Assembly (NCBI RefSeq): GCF_000315915.1
Contig: NC_020186.1
Location: 1,240,001 to 1,304,000, forward strand
Direction: 5' to 3'
DNA: 64,000 nucleotides
Origin: Henningerozyma blattae CBS 6284
Lineage: Eukaryota > Ascomycota > Saccharomycetes > Saccharomycetales > Saccharomycetaceae
Each line of letters opens with the position of its first letter. The first letter of the stretch is position 1. Below the pieces are notes generated by a model. The model searched no databases, was not told where the DNA came from, and worked only from the letters and a program-made list of their open reading frames with translations. The position numbers and the translations under genes were made by a program. Below, piece after piece: positions 10,218-21,089 of this stretch.

Positions 10218-10835
10218 ATGTCATCTTCACGAATTCTATTAAGAAACTCTCTTTCTATTGCCAGACCATCAAGAGTATTGTTCAATTCAAGAATAGTTAA
10301 TTCATCGGCGCGTTTGCTTTGGACTCAATCTCCTTCATATAATTCTATTTCAAAAGATGATTCCATAAAAAAGGAAGAAAGTGCGCCAAGTAAAGCTGTT
10401 CAAGAAGTGAGTCCAAAAATTCAAGCTTTGGTGGATCAAATTTCAGCATTAACACTATTGGAAACTGCTTCTTTAGTGACAGAATTAAAGACAAAGTTAA
10501 ACATACCTGATTTTGCAATGGCTGCTCCTGCTGTTGCTACTGCAGGCAGTGCTAATGGTGCAGCTGCTGTTAGTGAAGAAGATGGTGAAAGCAGTGGAGC
10601 TAAAAAGGAATCCAAAGAAAAGACTGTTTTCAATATTAAATTAGATTCATTTGAAACAAAGAGTAAGCCAAAGATTATTAAGGAAGTTAAGGGTTTATTA
10701 GGTCTTTCTTTAGTTGAAGCTAAGAAATTTGTTGAAGCAGCTCCAAAATTGTTAAAAGAAAACGTGGCAAAGGATGATGCTGACAAGATAAAGAAAACTC
10801 TTGAAGATTTGGGCGCTAAAGTTACATTGGAATAA
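10218..10835 (+). CDS. MNP1: Mitochondrial ribosomal protein bL12m
   Basis: A 205-residue L7/L12-family protein of the mitochondrial large ribosomal subunit, which recruits translation factors to the stalk. The first ~40 residues are rich in Ser/Arg/Leu with no acidic residues, a typical mitochondrial presequence. A dimerisation segment follows (IQALVDQISALTLLETASLVTEL, about 68-90), then an Ala-rich hinge (~100-120). The conserved C-terminal domain (EKTVFNIKLDSF to LGAKVTLE, ~133-205) includes the helix KPKIIKEVKGLLGLSLVEAKKFVE that contacts GTPases. The S. cerevisiae protein is 194 residues. Position next to RPB9 supports orthology. Confidence 0.97.
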   Translation: MSSSRILLRNSLSIARPSRVLFNSRIVNSSARLLWTQSPSYNSISKDDSIKKEESAPSKAVQEVSPKIQALVDQISALTLLETASLVTELKTKLNIPDFAMAAPAVATAGSANGAAAVSEEDGESSGAKKESKEKTVFNIKLDSFETKSKPKIIKEVKGLLGLSLVEAKKFVEAAPKLLKENVAKDDADKIKKTLEDLGAKVTLE

Positions 10836-11815
10836 GCAATCAATTGGCTATTAATGAAATGTATCTTCATGTAAATAAGAAAGTCTGATAAGTATTAATA
10901 TAGTATAATAATATTACACAATTCATTATTAGTAAATAATTCAAACTGTATTTATTCATTAACCAAGTAATAATTCAATATATATATATATATATTCTTA
11001 ATGAATATAGCATTACTATTATGCCAATCTTTTAATGTTTATTAATACTGCAAATTGTTTTCTTGAATTATATTATATTATCCTATATTATACTATATTG
11101 TTCTATATTATACTATATTATTCTATATTATATTGTATTATATATTATATATTGTACTATATTGAATTGAAATGTGTTGTATATGCTTTTGTATATATTG
11201 AATTGGCTTGGCTTATTTTGATTTGTTCTATTGTAGTTAATAGCATGTATATTTGTATTTCGTCCTATTGACGTATTGATTTGTTTATTTGTTTCTTGGT
11301 CCCTTTTAATTGTTCTTGATGAAACGATTTATGCGAGTAATTACCCAAAATAATATATTAAGAGAGAACCAAGGTGAATAATAGTATTATAATTGAAGAA
11401 AACTCAGATAATAAGATATCTCAGATCAAAAGATAAACAAAACAAAACAAAAACAAAAAAAACAAAAAAAAAAAAAAAAAAAATAAAAAAAAAGAAAAAT
11501 TTATTCTTTAACGTAATATAAAAATAAGTAGAGATTCAAGATTTATTCCCATTTTTGATTTTTACATTTTTTATTCATTCATCTTTTATCTTTTTTTTCT
11601 TTCTTTTTCTTCTTTTTTTTTCCTTTATTTGTTAAAATATATATATTTAATGAATCAATGAATGAGTGAATGTATGATTACCGAATTGAATTGAAATGAA
11701 CAGTATTAAATTGAAATTTAGTGAAACCGAAAACGTCATAAAGAACAATTAGAACAGATAGAATACATTAAAACATAAATAATTAATCAATAAATAAATA
11801 GTAAAAATTCTTTAA

Positions 11816-11854
<39 letters not shown>

Positions 11855-11913
11855 CATTATTATTATTATTATTTTTATTATTTTTATTATTTTTATTATT
11901 ATTATTATTATTA
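10836..11913. other. Intergenic, MNP1 to HRR25 (convergent)
   Basis: A 1.1-kb gap between convergent genes. It contains a (TA)n tract at 10979-10996, a degenerate tandem array built on TATTATACTATATTATTC at about 11070-11165, long A runs at 11440-11500, T-rich stretches at 11580-11625, and TTA repeats at 11817-11913. No gene is seen. Confidence 0.7.
11070..11165. repeat. AT-only degenerate tandem array
   Basis: Five or so imperfect units of about 17-20 bp, variants of TCTATATTATACTATATTAT, lie in the convergent intergenic region. They look slippage-derived. Confidence 0.7.
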
Positions 11914-12435
11914 TTATAGCCAAATATCTTGACCGGATGGTCTTGTATCACGACGATCAGTCAGTTGTGGAGCATATTGAGTGGTACCATTGTTATTAGT
12001 ATTAGTAGCAGCCGGTGCAGGAGAAGCAGTATTTTGTGGAGGATATTGAGTAACACCCCCTTGTTGTACATGTTGCGGATGTTGAGGTGATGCTTGCTGA
12101 AGTATTCTTGTTGGGTTATTATTATTGTTGTTGTTATTGTTATCATTGTTGTTATTTTGTTGAGCGTTTTGTTTTAAATTATCCATATTTTTCTCTATTA
12201 GTATCAATAATTCAGGTGGTAAGAAATCTGCAGCAGTTAAATTTTCTTGAGTTTGTTGTTTAATTTCTTCAGGGATTGGATAATGTTTGTCACCAGCATT
12301 AACGGCATCAATCTTACAATAATGGAAATGAGTGGCAAACTTTTTCATGGCTAATAATTTAATATTTTTAAACTGTTCTTTTTCTTCTTGTTTATTATCA
12401 CTTCCATTATTATTATTAGTGGCAGTGGCGGTGGC

Positions 12436-12476
<41 letters not shown>

Positions 12477-13494
12477 TATCATTATTGTTATTATTATTTG
12501 AATTATCATTTAGATTCGTTGCATTATTATCCTTAATATTATTACTATTTGCATTATTGCTGTTTGTTTGTGTCAATTGTGGAACTGATTTTTCAACCAT
12601 GGCCTTAGTATATCTTAGCATAGTCCAATCAAACAAATGATCATTGTGGTATTCCAATTTAATTGACAAATCTTTAAATAATCTTGCCAAAAACAAATAA
12701 TCTGGTCTTTCATCGAATTTTAAATTTTTACAATAATTCATATATTGTGAGAATTCTTCTGGCAAACCAGCACATAAGACTTCGACGCTAATACATAATT
12801 TTTTTTCCAAAATACGATCATATTTTTGCTTTTTCGTGGTGGCTTTCAAACCTTGCCATGGTAAAGACCCTTTACAGAAATAAATCAAAACGTACCCTAG
12901 AGATTCCAAATCATCTCTACGAGATTGTTCAATTCCTAAATGAGTGTTGACTGAAGCATAACGAGCAGTCCCAGTCAAGGATTTATTTTCACGATAAGGA
13001 ATGTGTCTATGAGTATTGAAATCTCTATATTTCTTGGATAGACCTAGATCGATCACATGAACTGTGCTACCACGTCTGCCAACACCCATTAAGAAATTGT
13101 CTGGTTTAATATCTCTATGGATAAAAGATCTACCGTGGATGTATTGAACACGGCAAATCATTTGTAAAGCCAGCATGATAACTGTTTTGAAACTAAATTG
13201 ACGATGACAATAGTTGAAAAGATCTTCCAAAGAAGGACCTAATAAATCCATAACCATGGCGTTATATTCACCTTCACGGCCAAACCACCTAATAAAAGGA
13301 ATCCCCACACCACCGGTCAAATATTTATACACTCGTGATTCATAATCCAATTGAGGATGTCTTGATCTTATAGACTCTAATTTGATTGCTACTTCTTCAC
13401 CAGAAACTAAATTTGTACCATGATAGATATCACCAAATGAACCTGAACCAATCTTTCTACCGATACGAAACTTTCTACCTACTCTTAAATCCAT
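11914..13494 (-). CDS. HRR25: Casein kinase 1 delta-type Hrr25
   Basis: The protein is 526 residues; residues 1-295 are almost identical to S. cerevisiae Hrr25. The ATP loop [11 protein letters not shown] is at 17-27, the catalytic loop HRDIKPDNF at about 126, and the activation segment ends in the CK1-type [13 protein letters not shown]. Where most kinases have DFG, this copy reads DLG (codons GAT CTA GGT). Hrr25 acts in ribosome maturation, vesicle traffic, autophagy, meiosis (monopolin) and clock-like CK1 roles. The C-terminal third is Asn/Gln/Pro-rich with AAT/AAC trinucleotide tracts, longer than in S. cerevisiae, and ends GQDIWL where S. cerevisiae ends GQSIWL. It sits between MNP1 and NPY1, while in S. 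cerevisiae it is next to PGC1 on chromosome XVI. Confidence 0.97.
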
Positions 13495-15074
13495 GATATT
13501 TTTTATTTTCTATTTTTGATGTATGAGATGATATGAATTGTAGTAAACTATAAGTTACTATGTTTTAAGATAAATGAATTGAGTCCTTTGCCGATGTTAA
13601 AATTCGTAAATCAAACCAAATCAAATTCAAATTCAAATTCTAAACCAAAAATCAATACTCAAAAATCAAAAATCAAAATCTAAGCCAATATTACAATGCT
13701 CAATACACTGGGGCCTATTACTATTCTGATGGTTTCTTTGTTCTTGATGGGAAAAAAAATAAAACTATTTACTTATCTATCTATGGAATAAAAAAAAAAT
13801 AACTATTAAAAAGGAAACTTTACTTAGTACCTAATAAAAAAAAAAAATTTTAATGTAAGTTTAAAACAATTTATTAAATTAATTAGAATTTATGTATTTC
13901 TTTTGTTTAATTTTAATTTTGAAGATATTTCTTACAAATAGAAATCAAAAAAACCAAAAATAATTTGTTTCTCTGTTTTGGGCACTGTCCCGGGTAAACT
14001 GCGCGATTGTTTAAAATTGCATCCTTTTGTACGACGCAATGTCTTTATTCTTGGTATAGTTTCCAGGAGACAACAAGACCTTTTGCAAACCTCACAAATC
14101 TTTGTGACAATCAGAATTAGACTTGATGTAATGGTACTTCAAATAGTAAGAGTAATTACATTTTTTATTGGAATGGAATTTGTTGAGAGAACAACAAGAA
14201 GCTAACCCGTTGTAACTGCTAGCCTGTAACTACCTAGCTCTGTACGTGTATATAATAAGATAATGGGGTTAATGCCACCTTCATAAGATGCAACTAGTGT
14301 TTCTTAAATAATATGTAAGTCGTACTTTGTTTAGTGTTACGAAGTACTAGTTAAATACGTATATAAATGTTGCACGCGCAAACGTTAAAGGATGAAAAAT
14401 CAATAATATCCTTTTCTCCTTCTATCGCAACTTGTATTTCAATTTATATTTCAATTTATATTTCAAGTTACGTTTCATAAGGGTTGAATATGATACGTTC
14501 CAGGAGAAAGTATCACTCTTATTTTCTGTTTGTCAAATTTATGATTTATCTAGCACCCTGAATTTATCGGGAGTCAGGCAAAATCAAAGTTAACCACATT
14601 CAGCAAAATGGTTTCCTTTGTCGCATCCTTTATGTGTCTGTGTACAAGTTTTATTTTTTTTTGTCAACTTTTTCTTTCGGACTCAAATTAAAAGTTAAAC
14701 TGCTACTATCTCTACTTATTTCTCACTACTCTACCATAGGTCAAGATACTAAGACCATACACGTGTTATTTGGTACAAAAAGTAATGACAACACCCATTT
14801 TCATTCTTAGTGGGTCATTCCGCACGGCTCATCGGTTTTTACACCGTTTTTACACCGTTTTTACACCGTTTTTACGGCAGATTGGTCAGCCTAAAGCGTG
14901 CTTAGCTTAGTAAGGCAATTTTTATCATATACTTATATATAAAACAAACCCTTCAAGTTTTACCGATCTGGAAACATCGTTACATTTTATTTTATTTTTA
15001 TTTTGCAAGATGATCCTTTGTTACTGTTGTAATATCTATTGATAATTTTATCCATACAAGGCTTATTTCAGGAG
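13495..15074. other. Intergenic, HRR25/NPY1 divergent region
   Basis: 1.6 kb without a supportable gene. It holds CAAAT-type short repeats near 13610-13680, a less AT-rich stretch at about 13970-14300, a direct repeat of CAATTTATATTT near 14440-14465, a CACGTG at 14761-14766, and an 11-bp tandem array at 14834-14877. A 75-codon ORF at 13978 begins with a non-ATG codon and is not supported. Confidence 0.6.
14834..14877. repeat. Four 11-bp repeats upstream of NPY1
   Basis: Four head-to-tail copies of CGTTTTTACAC (first and last slightly changed) lie about 200-240 bp upstream of the NPY1 ATG. A spacing of 11 bp is about one helical turn, so a repeated protein site on one DNA face is possible. 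Confidence 0.8.
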
Positions 15075-16190
15075 ATGTTTTTCACTGCAGACGGCATTAA
15101 CAGAATTACATTCTTAAGATCAGATCCGATCTTTCAAGAAAAATTATTACAATTCCAATATTCCAAAACAATAGTTTTCCTGAAAGGTAGAGCTCTGGCG
15201 GTTAAGGATAATCCTAAGTCGTTATATCTCCCTTATTTGACCGATGTATCCAATATCTTAGCAAAATATAGAGAAGTATTTACCACATCGCCAGAAAACA
15301 TTACCCCATTTGATAATCAATTTAGCCTTGTATTTTTAGGTTTATCTACAGAATATTCTCAAGATGATCACGTTTTCAGATATAATGATTATATGGGGGT
15401 GCCTGTATTTGGAATAGATATCCGTCAGGATGATTACGTTATCCCCCAGAGCACCACCGTTTTGGAATCAATGGCTCAGGCTTTCACATTATCCAAATTT
15501 CATGCATCTATTTATTCGTATGCTCAAATGTATTTGAAATGGCAATTGAAATACAAGTTTTGTCCAGGTTGTGGTAGTAGGATGTATCTTTTAGATTTAG
15601 GTACTAAAGTCCATTGTTCTTCTTCATCAAAGGAAAATATGTGTCCCGTTAAAAACGCCAACGTCGATAATATATGGTTCCCCAGAACAGACCCTATTAT
15701 AATTACTTCCATTACAAATATGGATGGGTCGAAGTTTTTAATTGGTAGAAATAAAAGAGCCAGGAAAACTGAGCAAGAAGGTGGATTTAGACTCTTCTCC
15801 ACCGTGGCGGGGTTCATGGAACCTGGTGAGTCTGTGGAACAAGCATGTGTTAGAGAAGCCTGGGAGGAAACTGGTGTAAGAGCATCATCAGAAAACGTCG
15901 TCTTGGTGTCTTCCCAGCCTTGGCCCTATCCTGCAAATTTAATGATTGGTTGTATTACCAAAGTTGAATTTAATGGTGTTAACGAAAATGTATATTTAGG
16001 TCATGATCCTGAATTGGAAGAAGCTATTTGGTTTGATACGCAACTTCTAATCGATGCATTGGTAAGATGTGGAGAAAATACTTCGAATCTCATCTCATTA
16101 ACAGATGACATCAAATTCCCAGGTGATCGAACAATCGCTTTTACTTTATTGAAAGAAATTGCATCTAGATATGTAAAGCCCAAATTATAA
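15075..16190 (+). CDS. NPY1: NADH pyrophosphatase (Nudix)
   Basis: A Nudix hydrolase that cleaves NADH to NMNH and AMP, peroxisomal in yeast. I start at the ATG at 15075 (371 residues); the frame is open 12 codons further but without ATG. A zinc ribbon CPGCG and a second Cys pair precede the Nudix box GFMEPGESVEQACVREAWEE-TG, which fits G-x5-E-x7-RE-U-x-EE-x-G-U exactly. It is followed by SQPWPYPANLMIG, the signature that separates NADH pyrophosphatases from other Nudix enzymes. The protein ends PKL, a weak peroxisomal PTS1-like tripeptide; the S. cerevisiae protein ends SHL. Length is close to the S. cerevisiae 384 residues. Confidence 0.95.
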   Translation: MFFTADGINRITFLRSDPIFQEKLLQFQYSKTIVFLKGRALAVKDNPKSLYLPYLTDVSNILAKYREVFTTSPENITPFDNQFSLVFLGLSTEYSQDDHVFRYNDYMGVPVFGIDIRQDDYVIPQSTTVLESMAQAFTLSKFHASIYSYAQMYLKWQLKYKFCPGCGSRMYLLDLGTKVHCSSSSKENMCPVKNANVDNIWFPRTDPIIITSITNMDGSKFLIGRNKRARKTEQEGGFRLFSTVAGFMEPGESVEQACVREAWEETGVRASSENVVLVSSQPWPYPANLMIGCITKVEFNGVNENVYLGHDPELEEAIWFDTQLLIDALVRCGENTSNLISLTDDIKFPGDRTIAFTLLKEIASRYVKPKL

Positions 16191-16586
16191 CTTCGCATAG
16201 ATAGCATATAAATGTATGTATATGGATAAATTTATACTTATGTTTCCCAAATATTATAGAATTTATGCATATAATTCGTGGTAGATCATTTGATAAACCA
16301 TCATCCCTATTATAGATTTCTTGTTTTGTATTTTTTTTTGCCTGGCGTCTTTTTTTACCTATTTGATTCATTTCTCGGACCTCATCCGCTAACAAAATGA
16401 AATTTCAAAATTTGACTAGAATTAAATACATTAAGTTATAAACACTATTATGTTTAGCATTACGTTTTAAAGAATAAAGCCTTTTGATTTCATTAAAAAA
16501 AATTATCATTTATAAAGTTTAAATAAAAGAAATAGTTATCTTTATTTCAATAAAATTTAGTTATATAAATAAGGGATTCCTCTAGA
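16191..16586. other. Intergenic, NPY1 to PGC1
   Basis: A 396-bp gap between tandem genes with AT-rich termination and promoter sequence. Nothing else is seen. Confidence 0.6.
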
Positions 16587-17546
16587 ATGGTAGTTATTGC
16601 AGGGCATAGAGGTTACAGGGGTAAATACCCAGAAAATACAATGATGGCGTTTGAAAATGCTTATTCTACAGTCGACATTATTGAAACAGATTTACAAATG
16701 ACAGCAGACGGTATTGTTGTTATTAATCATGATTCAACCACTGGTAGAATGTGGAATAAAAACTATAACATCGACAAGACAAATTATTCAACATTGGCTA
16801 ATTTACGTTGTAAAGTTGAACCTTTATCTCATTTACCAACTTTAGAACTTTTTTTAAATTGGTTAATTGAAAATCCAAATGTCACTGCCATTTTAGATAT
16901 TAAATTTACAAATGATAAATTGATCCTTTTAAAGACTTACTCTTTAATGTTATCTATTAAAAATGATATCAAATACTGGCAAACAAGAATTATATTCGGT
17001 CTTTGGATGCCTGATTGGTTTAAATATGGTTATGAAACTGGGGTTTTGAAAGACTTCAGAGTCATGGTAATCACTTTTTCTATGGATATATTAGAACAAT
17101 TTATGGATTATTCGAAAAAATTGAATAATGATCATTATAAATTATTTGCTGTCAGTATTCATTTCGTAGCTACATGGACAGAAAGATATAGATACGAACT
17201 CCAACCTATTCTGCATAAAGAAGATATCAAAACATTTGTTTGGACTATCAATAAAGCTTTGGATTTCCAAATGACTTCTCAAGTCCCTGGGATTTATGGT
17301 GTAGTCACTGATTTCCCAGAAGAAGCTAGAATTTTATGTGAGCAATATTATAAACCAGATGCTCTCACTGAAAAGTTTACCCTACCCAGATTCAATACTA
17401 CTGAGGGATTCAGAGTTAGATTTTATTTAGCTATTTACAATTTTTTTGCTGCTTTAGTGATGTCTAAATGGGTCCATTATCCTATTTTTGGTTTCTCATT
17501 TGCACATTTGATCTTTTTTTTCTTGAGATACATCGCATTCTTATGA
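16587..17546 (+). CDS. PGC1: Phosphatidylglycerol phospholipase C
   Basis: A glycerophosphodiester phosphodiesterase-family enzyme of 319 residues that degrades phosphatidylglycerol to diacylglycerol. Catalytic features are at the N-terminus: GHRG (His7, Arg8), IETDLQ (Glu33, Asp35) and NHD (His48). The C-terminal ~45 residues are strongly hydrophobic (FYLAIYNFFAALVM, IFGFSFAHLIFFFLRYIAFL) and would anchor it to lipid droplets or membrane, as known for S. cerevisiae Pgc1. It follows NPY1 on the same strand; in S. cerevisiae it lies beside HRR25 and TYW1 on chromosome XVI. Confidence 0.95.
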   Translation: MVVIAGHRGYRGKYPENTMMAFENAYSTVDIIETDLQMTADGIVVINHDSTTGRMWNKNYNIDKTNYSTLANLRCKVEPLSHLPTLELFLNWLIENPNVTAILDIKFTNDKLILLKTYSLMLSIKNDIKYWQTRIIFGLWMPDWFKYGYETGVLKDFRVMVITFSMDILEQFMDYSKKLNNDHYKLFAVSIHFVATWTERYRYELQPILHKEDIKTFVWTINKALDFQMTSQVPGIYGVVTDFPEEARILCEQYYKPDALTEKFTLPRFNTTEGFRVRFYLAIYNFFAALVMSKWVHYPIFGFSFAHLIFFFLRYIAFL

Positions 17547-18344
17547 TAACGATGTAATACATTTTTTTTGCTTTTTCATTTTATTTTGATTTTTTTTTCT
17601 TTTCTCTTATTATGTATCTTCTTTTTATACCCTTATATATTACACGACACATTTTATAAACAGCACAAGCTTACTATTCATTCTTTTAAAACTTTGCTTT
17701 ATTATTCTTTGTTATCTATATATTGTATAAGCACAAGTGAAAAAGTTACAACTCAAAACAAAAAAATTAAAAAAAAAAGAAAAAGAGAAAATAAAATAAA
17801 ATAAACTAAATCACAATAAAATAAAATAAAATAAAATAAACTTGCACATTAATATTTCATCAACACTATTTCAATCTCGCAATTGTTTTGTTATTATCCT
17901 TTAAAATATGATGCTAATAATAGGCATCGTCTGTTCGAATATTGCGCATCGCCTTTTTCCCTCTAATTTTAAACCTCCAATTTTAATTCTAAATTTTTTA
18001 ATTAAGAATTTACAGTTAATTGTTAAAACAACCGCCTTGGGAAATAAAATACATTGAATCAAATTAGAAAGGATTTACTAGTTGAAAAATATTCAATAAA
18101 GTTTCACACTTGAAAGAATAAATCTTCTAAGAAAAAAAAATAAATTCCGAATTTAAGATATACCTGTCCTTAGGAGAAAACCAAAGAAGTTTGGCCTAGG
18201 ATCGTTTTGAAATAATTTGATACAAATTTTCAAAAGTTAAATTTGATTCTTACGTGAATTGTGACTTTGAAACTCTAATTGAATTGATATTAAATTATAT
18301 TTTACTATTTGTGATTAAGGGCCATTTCCATTGTTTACGTCATT
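17547..18344. other. Intergenic, PGC1 to SGF73
   Basis: An 800-bp gap between tandem genes. It contains A-rich runs and a short AAAAT-type tandem (17785-17840). A 78-codon ORF at 17568 is low-complexity T/A-rich DNA and is not supported. Confidence 0.6.
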
Positions 18345-19271
18345 ATGTCTGAAAGTACAACAATTAAAGGTATTAAACAATCTATTAAAGATAGATTCCC
18401 ATCAATTACACAGGCATCTATCTTCAATGGAACAGAAAATGGAAATGTCAATAAAAATATTCACAGGGGGTGGAAGCGTATATTAGACGCCCAGAAAGAT
18501 AGCAAATACAAATATTTTAATATTAGTCCAGAAAGTAAAGAAAAATATTTCAATCCAAATGTAAGATTATTAGAAGATTCTCCATTAGATTTGAATTTAA
18601 AATATAGAATTTGTAATAAATGTGGTAAGCCATTAAGTTCTGATTCAATAATTGATCATTTGGAAAAATTTTGTAAAGGATCAGATAGAGATTTAAAAGA
18701 TAAGAATAATAAACCTTTTTTAAAGAAAAATCATAAAGTCCATAAGAAAAATAAAAAGTCCAAAATTAATGGTATCAGTGATGACGATGATGATGATGAT
18801 GATGATGATGTAGATGACGATGACGATGATGTAGATGACGATGACGATGATGATGATGAAGACGATTATGATGATGATCGAAATGGTAATAGCGATGATA
18901 GCTCTAGTAGCAAAAATGATCATATAAAAAAGAAACATTCTGGAAATAATAATAGGGTTCGTAATATAATGGATGATGATAGTGATGATGAAGAGTTAAG
19001 CTCCGTAGATGACGTTGATCTTGATGTTAGTCTAACCAAAGATGGCGATGCAAGCACTAATAATGCAGAAGATCTAAGTGATAAAAATAATGCAAATGGT
19101 AAAAATAATAATGATGAAGATAACAACAAAGACAACAATAGTAAGAATTCTGATAAGTATAACGATAATAGTAACGATAATGGTACTGATAGTAATAATA
19201 ATAATAACGGCGGAAACAGTAGCAGTAATAATAATAATAATGATAATAATAATAACAACAATAACAATAAC

Positions 19272-19305
<34 letters not shown>

Positions 19306-20678
19306 GCAGTAATAATAATAGTAATAATAGCAGTAATACTAATAATAACAGCAAGAATAAGAATAAGAGAAATCCTATCGACGACAATTTGAAAGAATTA
19401 CAATCGCCTAATAAGAAACAAAAAGTTTCTGAGCAAAGCACTCCAAGTAAAAATAAAACTGATATTGTGGAGAACGATACAGAAAATGGCATCTCATCGA
19501 ACGTTACAAGATCAGATTCAGTGTCTGCATCTATTCCAGGTACTACTAGTGCAAATGGATCTAAGAAAAGCCAAAGAAAAGTCAAGCAAAGAAATCCAAC
19601 CGAAAAACATTTAATTGATTTTGATAAGCAGTGTGGTGTTGCTTTACCAGAAGGTGGGTACTGTGCAAGATCTTTAACATGTAAATCCCATTCAATGGGC
19701 GCTAAAAGAGCAGTTGTTGGTAGAACAAAAACTTATGATCAATTGTTAGCTGAATATCATAAAGAACATAAAACTAAGATTGGTGCAGCTGCAGAAAAGC
19801 GTGCTCAACTACAAGAACAATTGAAAAAGGAGAAAATTATTCAAAAGGAAAAGAAAAAGGCTCAACAATCTGCTAGAAACAAGCAGAGAAAGAATGCTTC
19901 AGCCAATAGTAAAAAAAATAATAAGAATGCAAAAGATACTAAGAATAGTAAAAAAGTAGAAGAAGAAAATATTCCAACAATTACTCCAGAAGAAGAAACT
20001 ACTCAGGTATTAAATGGTATATCTAGATCTTTACCTTTGCCGTTAGATGGTACTGTGCTTTCCTCTACAAGAAAGAGAACCAAATATTTTAGAATGAGGG
20101 AAATGTTTGCATCATCATTTCCAGTTAAACCAGGCTATTCATCACCAGGTTATGGTGCAATTCACTCTCGTGTTGGTTGTTTAGATTTGGATAGAACCAC
20201 AGACTATAAATTCCGTATACGTATTCCACAGCCAATAAATCAACAGTCAGGTCACTCTGAACATCATCAAAACTTAACTTCTCAACAAATTCAAAAATTA
20301 CAACAGCAACAGCAACAACGATTAATGCAGGCACAGATGATGAATCAACAACATAATAATAAAATTCCAAATAATACGAGTGTAAATCAAGGTTCTAAAC
20401 CTGTACAGGCGGGTAGAACTCCTGCCGAACTAGAGAGACTACAACAGCAACAGCAACAGCAGCAGCAACAAGTAAAGAAACAACAGATGGAAACTTCTAA
20501 TTTTTCAGCATCTATCAATACCCTTCCAAACACAAATACAAATATAAATACTTCCAATAATCAAACTGCTTTGAGCTCTCCAGGAAATATGATTAACAGT
20601 AATGTAGGATCGCCAAATGTAGCCAATCAGGCCATTGGTAGTCCCGTGAATATTGGCATAAAACAGCCTAATAGTTAG
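18345..20678 (+). CDS. SGF73: SAGA subunit Sgf73 (ataxin-7 homologue)
   Basis: A SAGA complex subunit of 777 residues that anchors the Ubp8 deubiquitinase module. The N-terminal zinc finger has Cys90, Cys93, His105, Cys110 with the Sgf73 spacing (x2, x11, x4). The SCA7 domain (about 424-475) contains [21 protein letters not shown] followed by [14 protein letters not shown]. In between are a long poly-Asp tract (~145-180) and an Asn-rich tract (~285-340), and near the end two poly-Gln tracts. S. cerevisiae Sgf73 is 657 residues; the excess is low complexity. Human ataxin-7, its relative, is the polyglutamine protein of SCA7. Confidence 0.95.
18780..18880 (+). repeat. GAT/GAC tract coding poly-Asp
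   Basis: Trinucleotide GAT/GAC repeats inside SGF73 encode almost only aspartate. Their mix of GAT and GAC shows partial decay of a once purer repeat. Confidence 0.9.
19200..19350 (+). repeat. AAT/AAC tract coding poly-Asn
   Basis: AAT/AAC repeats inside SGF73 encode asparagine runs broken by Ser. The opposite strand shows a long spurious Leu-rich ORF over this tract, which was ignored. Confidence 0.9.
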
Positions 20679-21089
20679 TTAAACTGTAATATTACCTTCT
20701 CATAAAATTCATTACGAAATATACCAGACGATAGATTGCATTTTACCTTTTATTCTAATTCTAACATTTTCATTAACACTAACATTGTAATAATAGTATT
20801 CATATTTCTTTCATTTTTTTCACATTTATAGTTTATCACTATTTATTTATAAAAAGCAATTCACCAAAAAACAATTTATTTTTTTATATCTTGATTAGAA
20901 GAGCTTAGAGTCTAATAAAAAAAATCATATATTGATATTAATCTTGGTCCCAGTTGAGTCTTAAGAAGTATGCTTAAAATGGCAAGTATCAGACAATAAC
21001 ATTACTAATATTACATAAGAATTATATATAATTGTTTATAAAATGAGAATTATATCAATGAAAATAAATAAAACCAAATAAAAATCAAG
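20679..21089. other. Intergenic, SGF73 to ALG2 (convergent)
   Basis: A 411-bp AT-rich gap between convergent genes, likely holding the 3' ends of both. No feature is seen. Confidence 0.6.

Noticed and set aside
13978..14205. 75-codon ORF upstream of NPY1
   Set aside because: It begins at a non-ATG codon and has no conserved look; the raised GC is better explained as promoter DNA.
15039..15074. Upstream extension of NPY1
   Set aside because: The extra 12 codons start with TTG; the first ATG at 15075 fits the known protein length.
18920..19585. 221-codon antisense ORF with long Leu runs
   Set aside because: It is the mirror of the AAT/AAC repeats of SGF73; its Leu runs come from the repeat alone.
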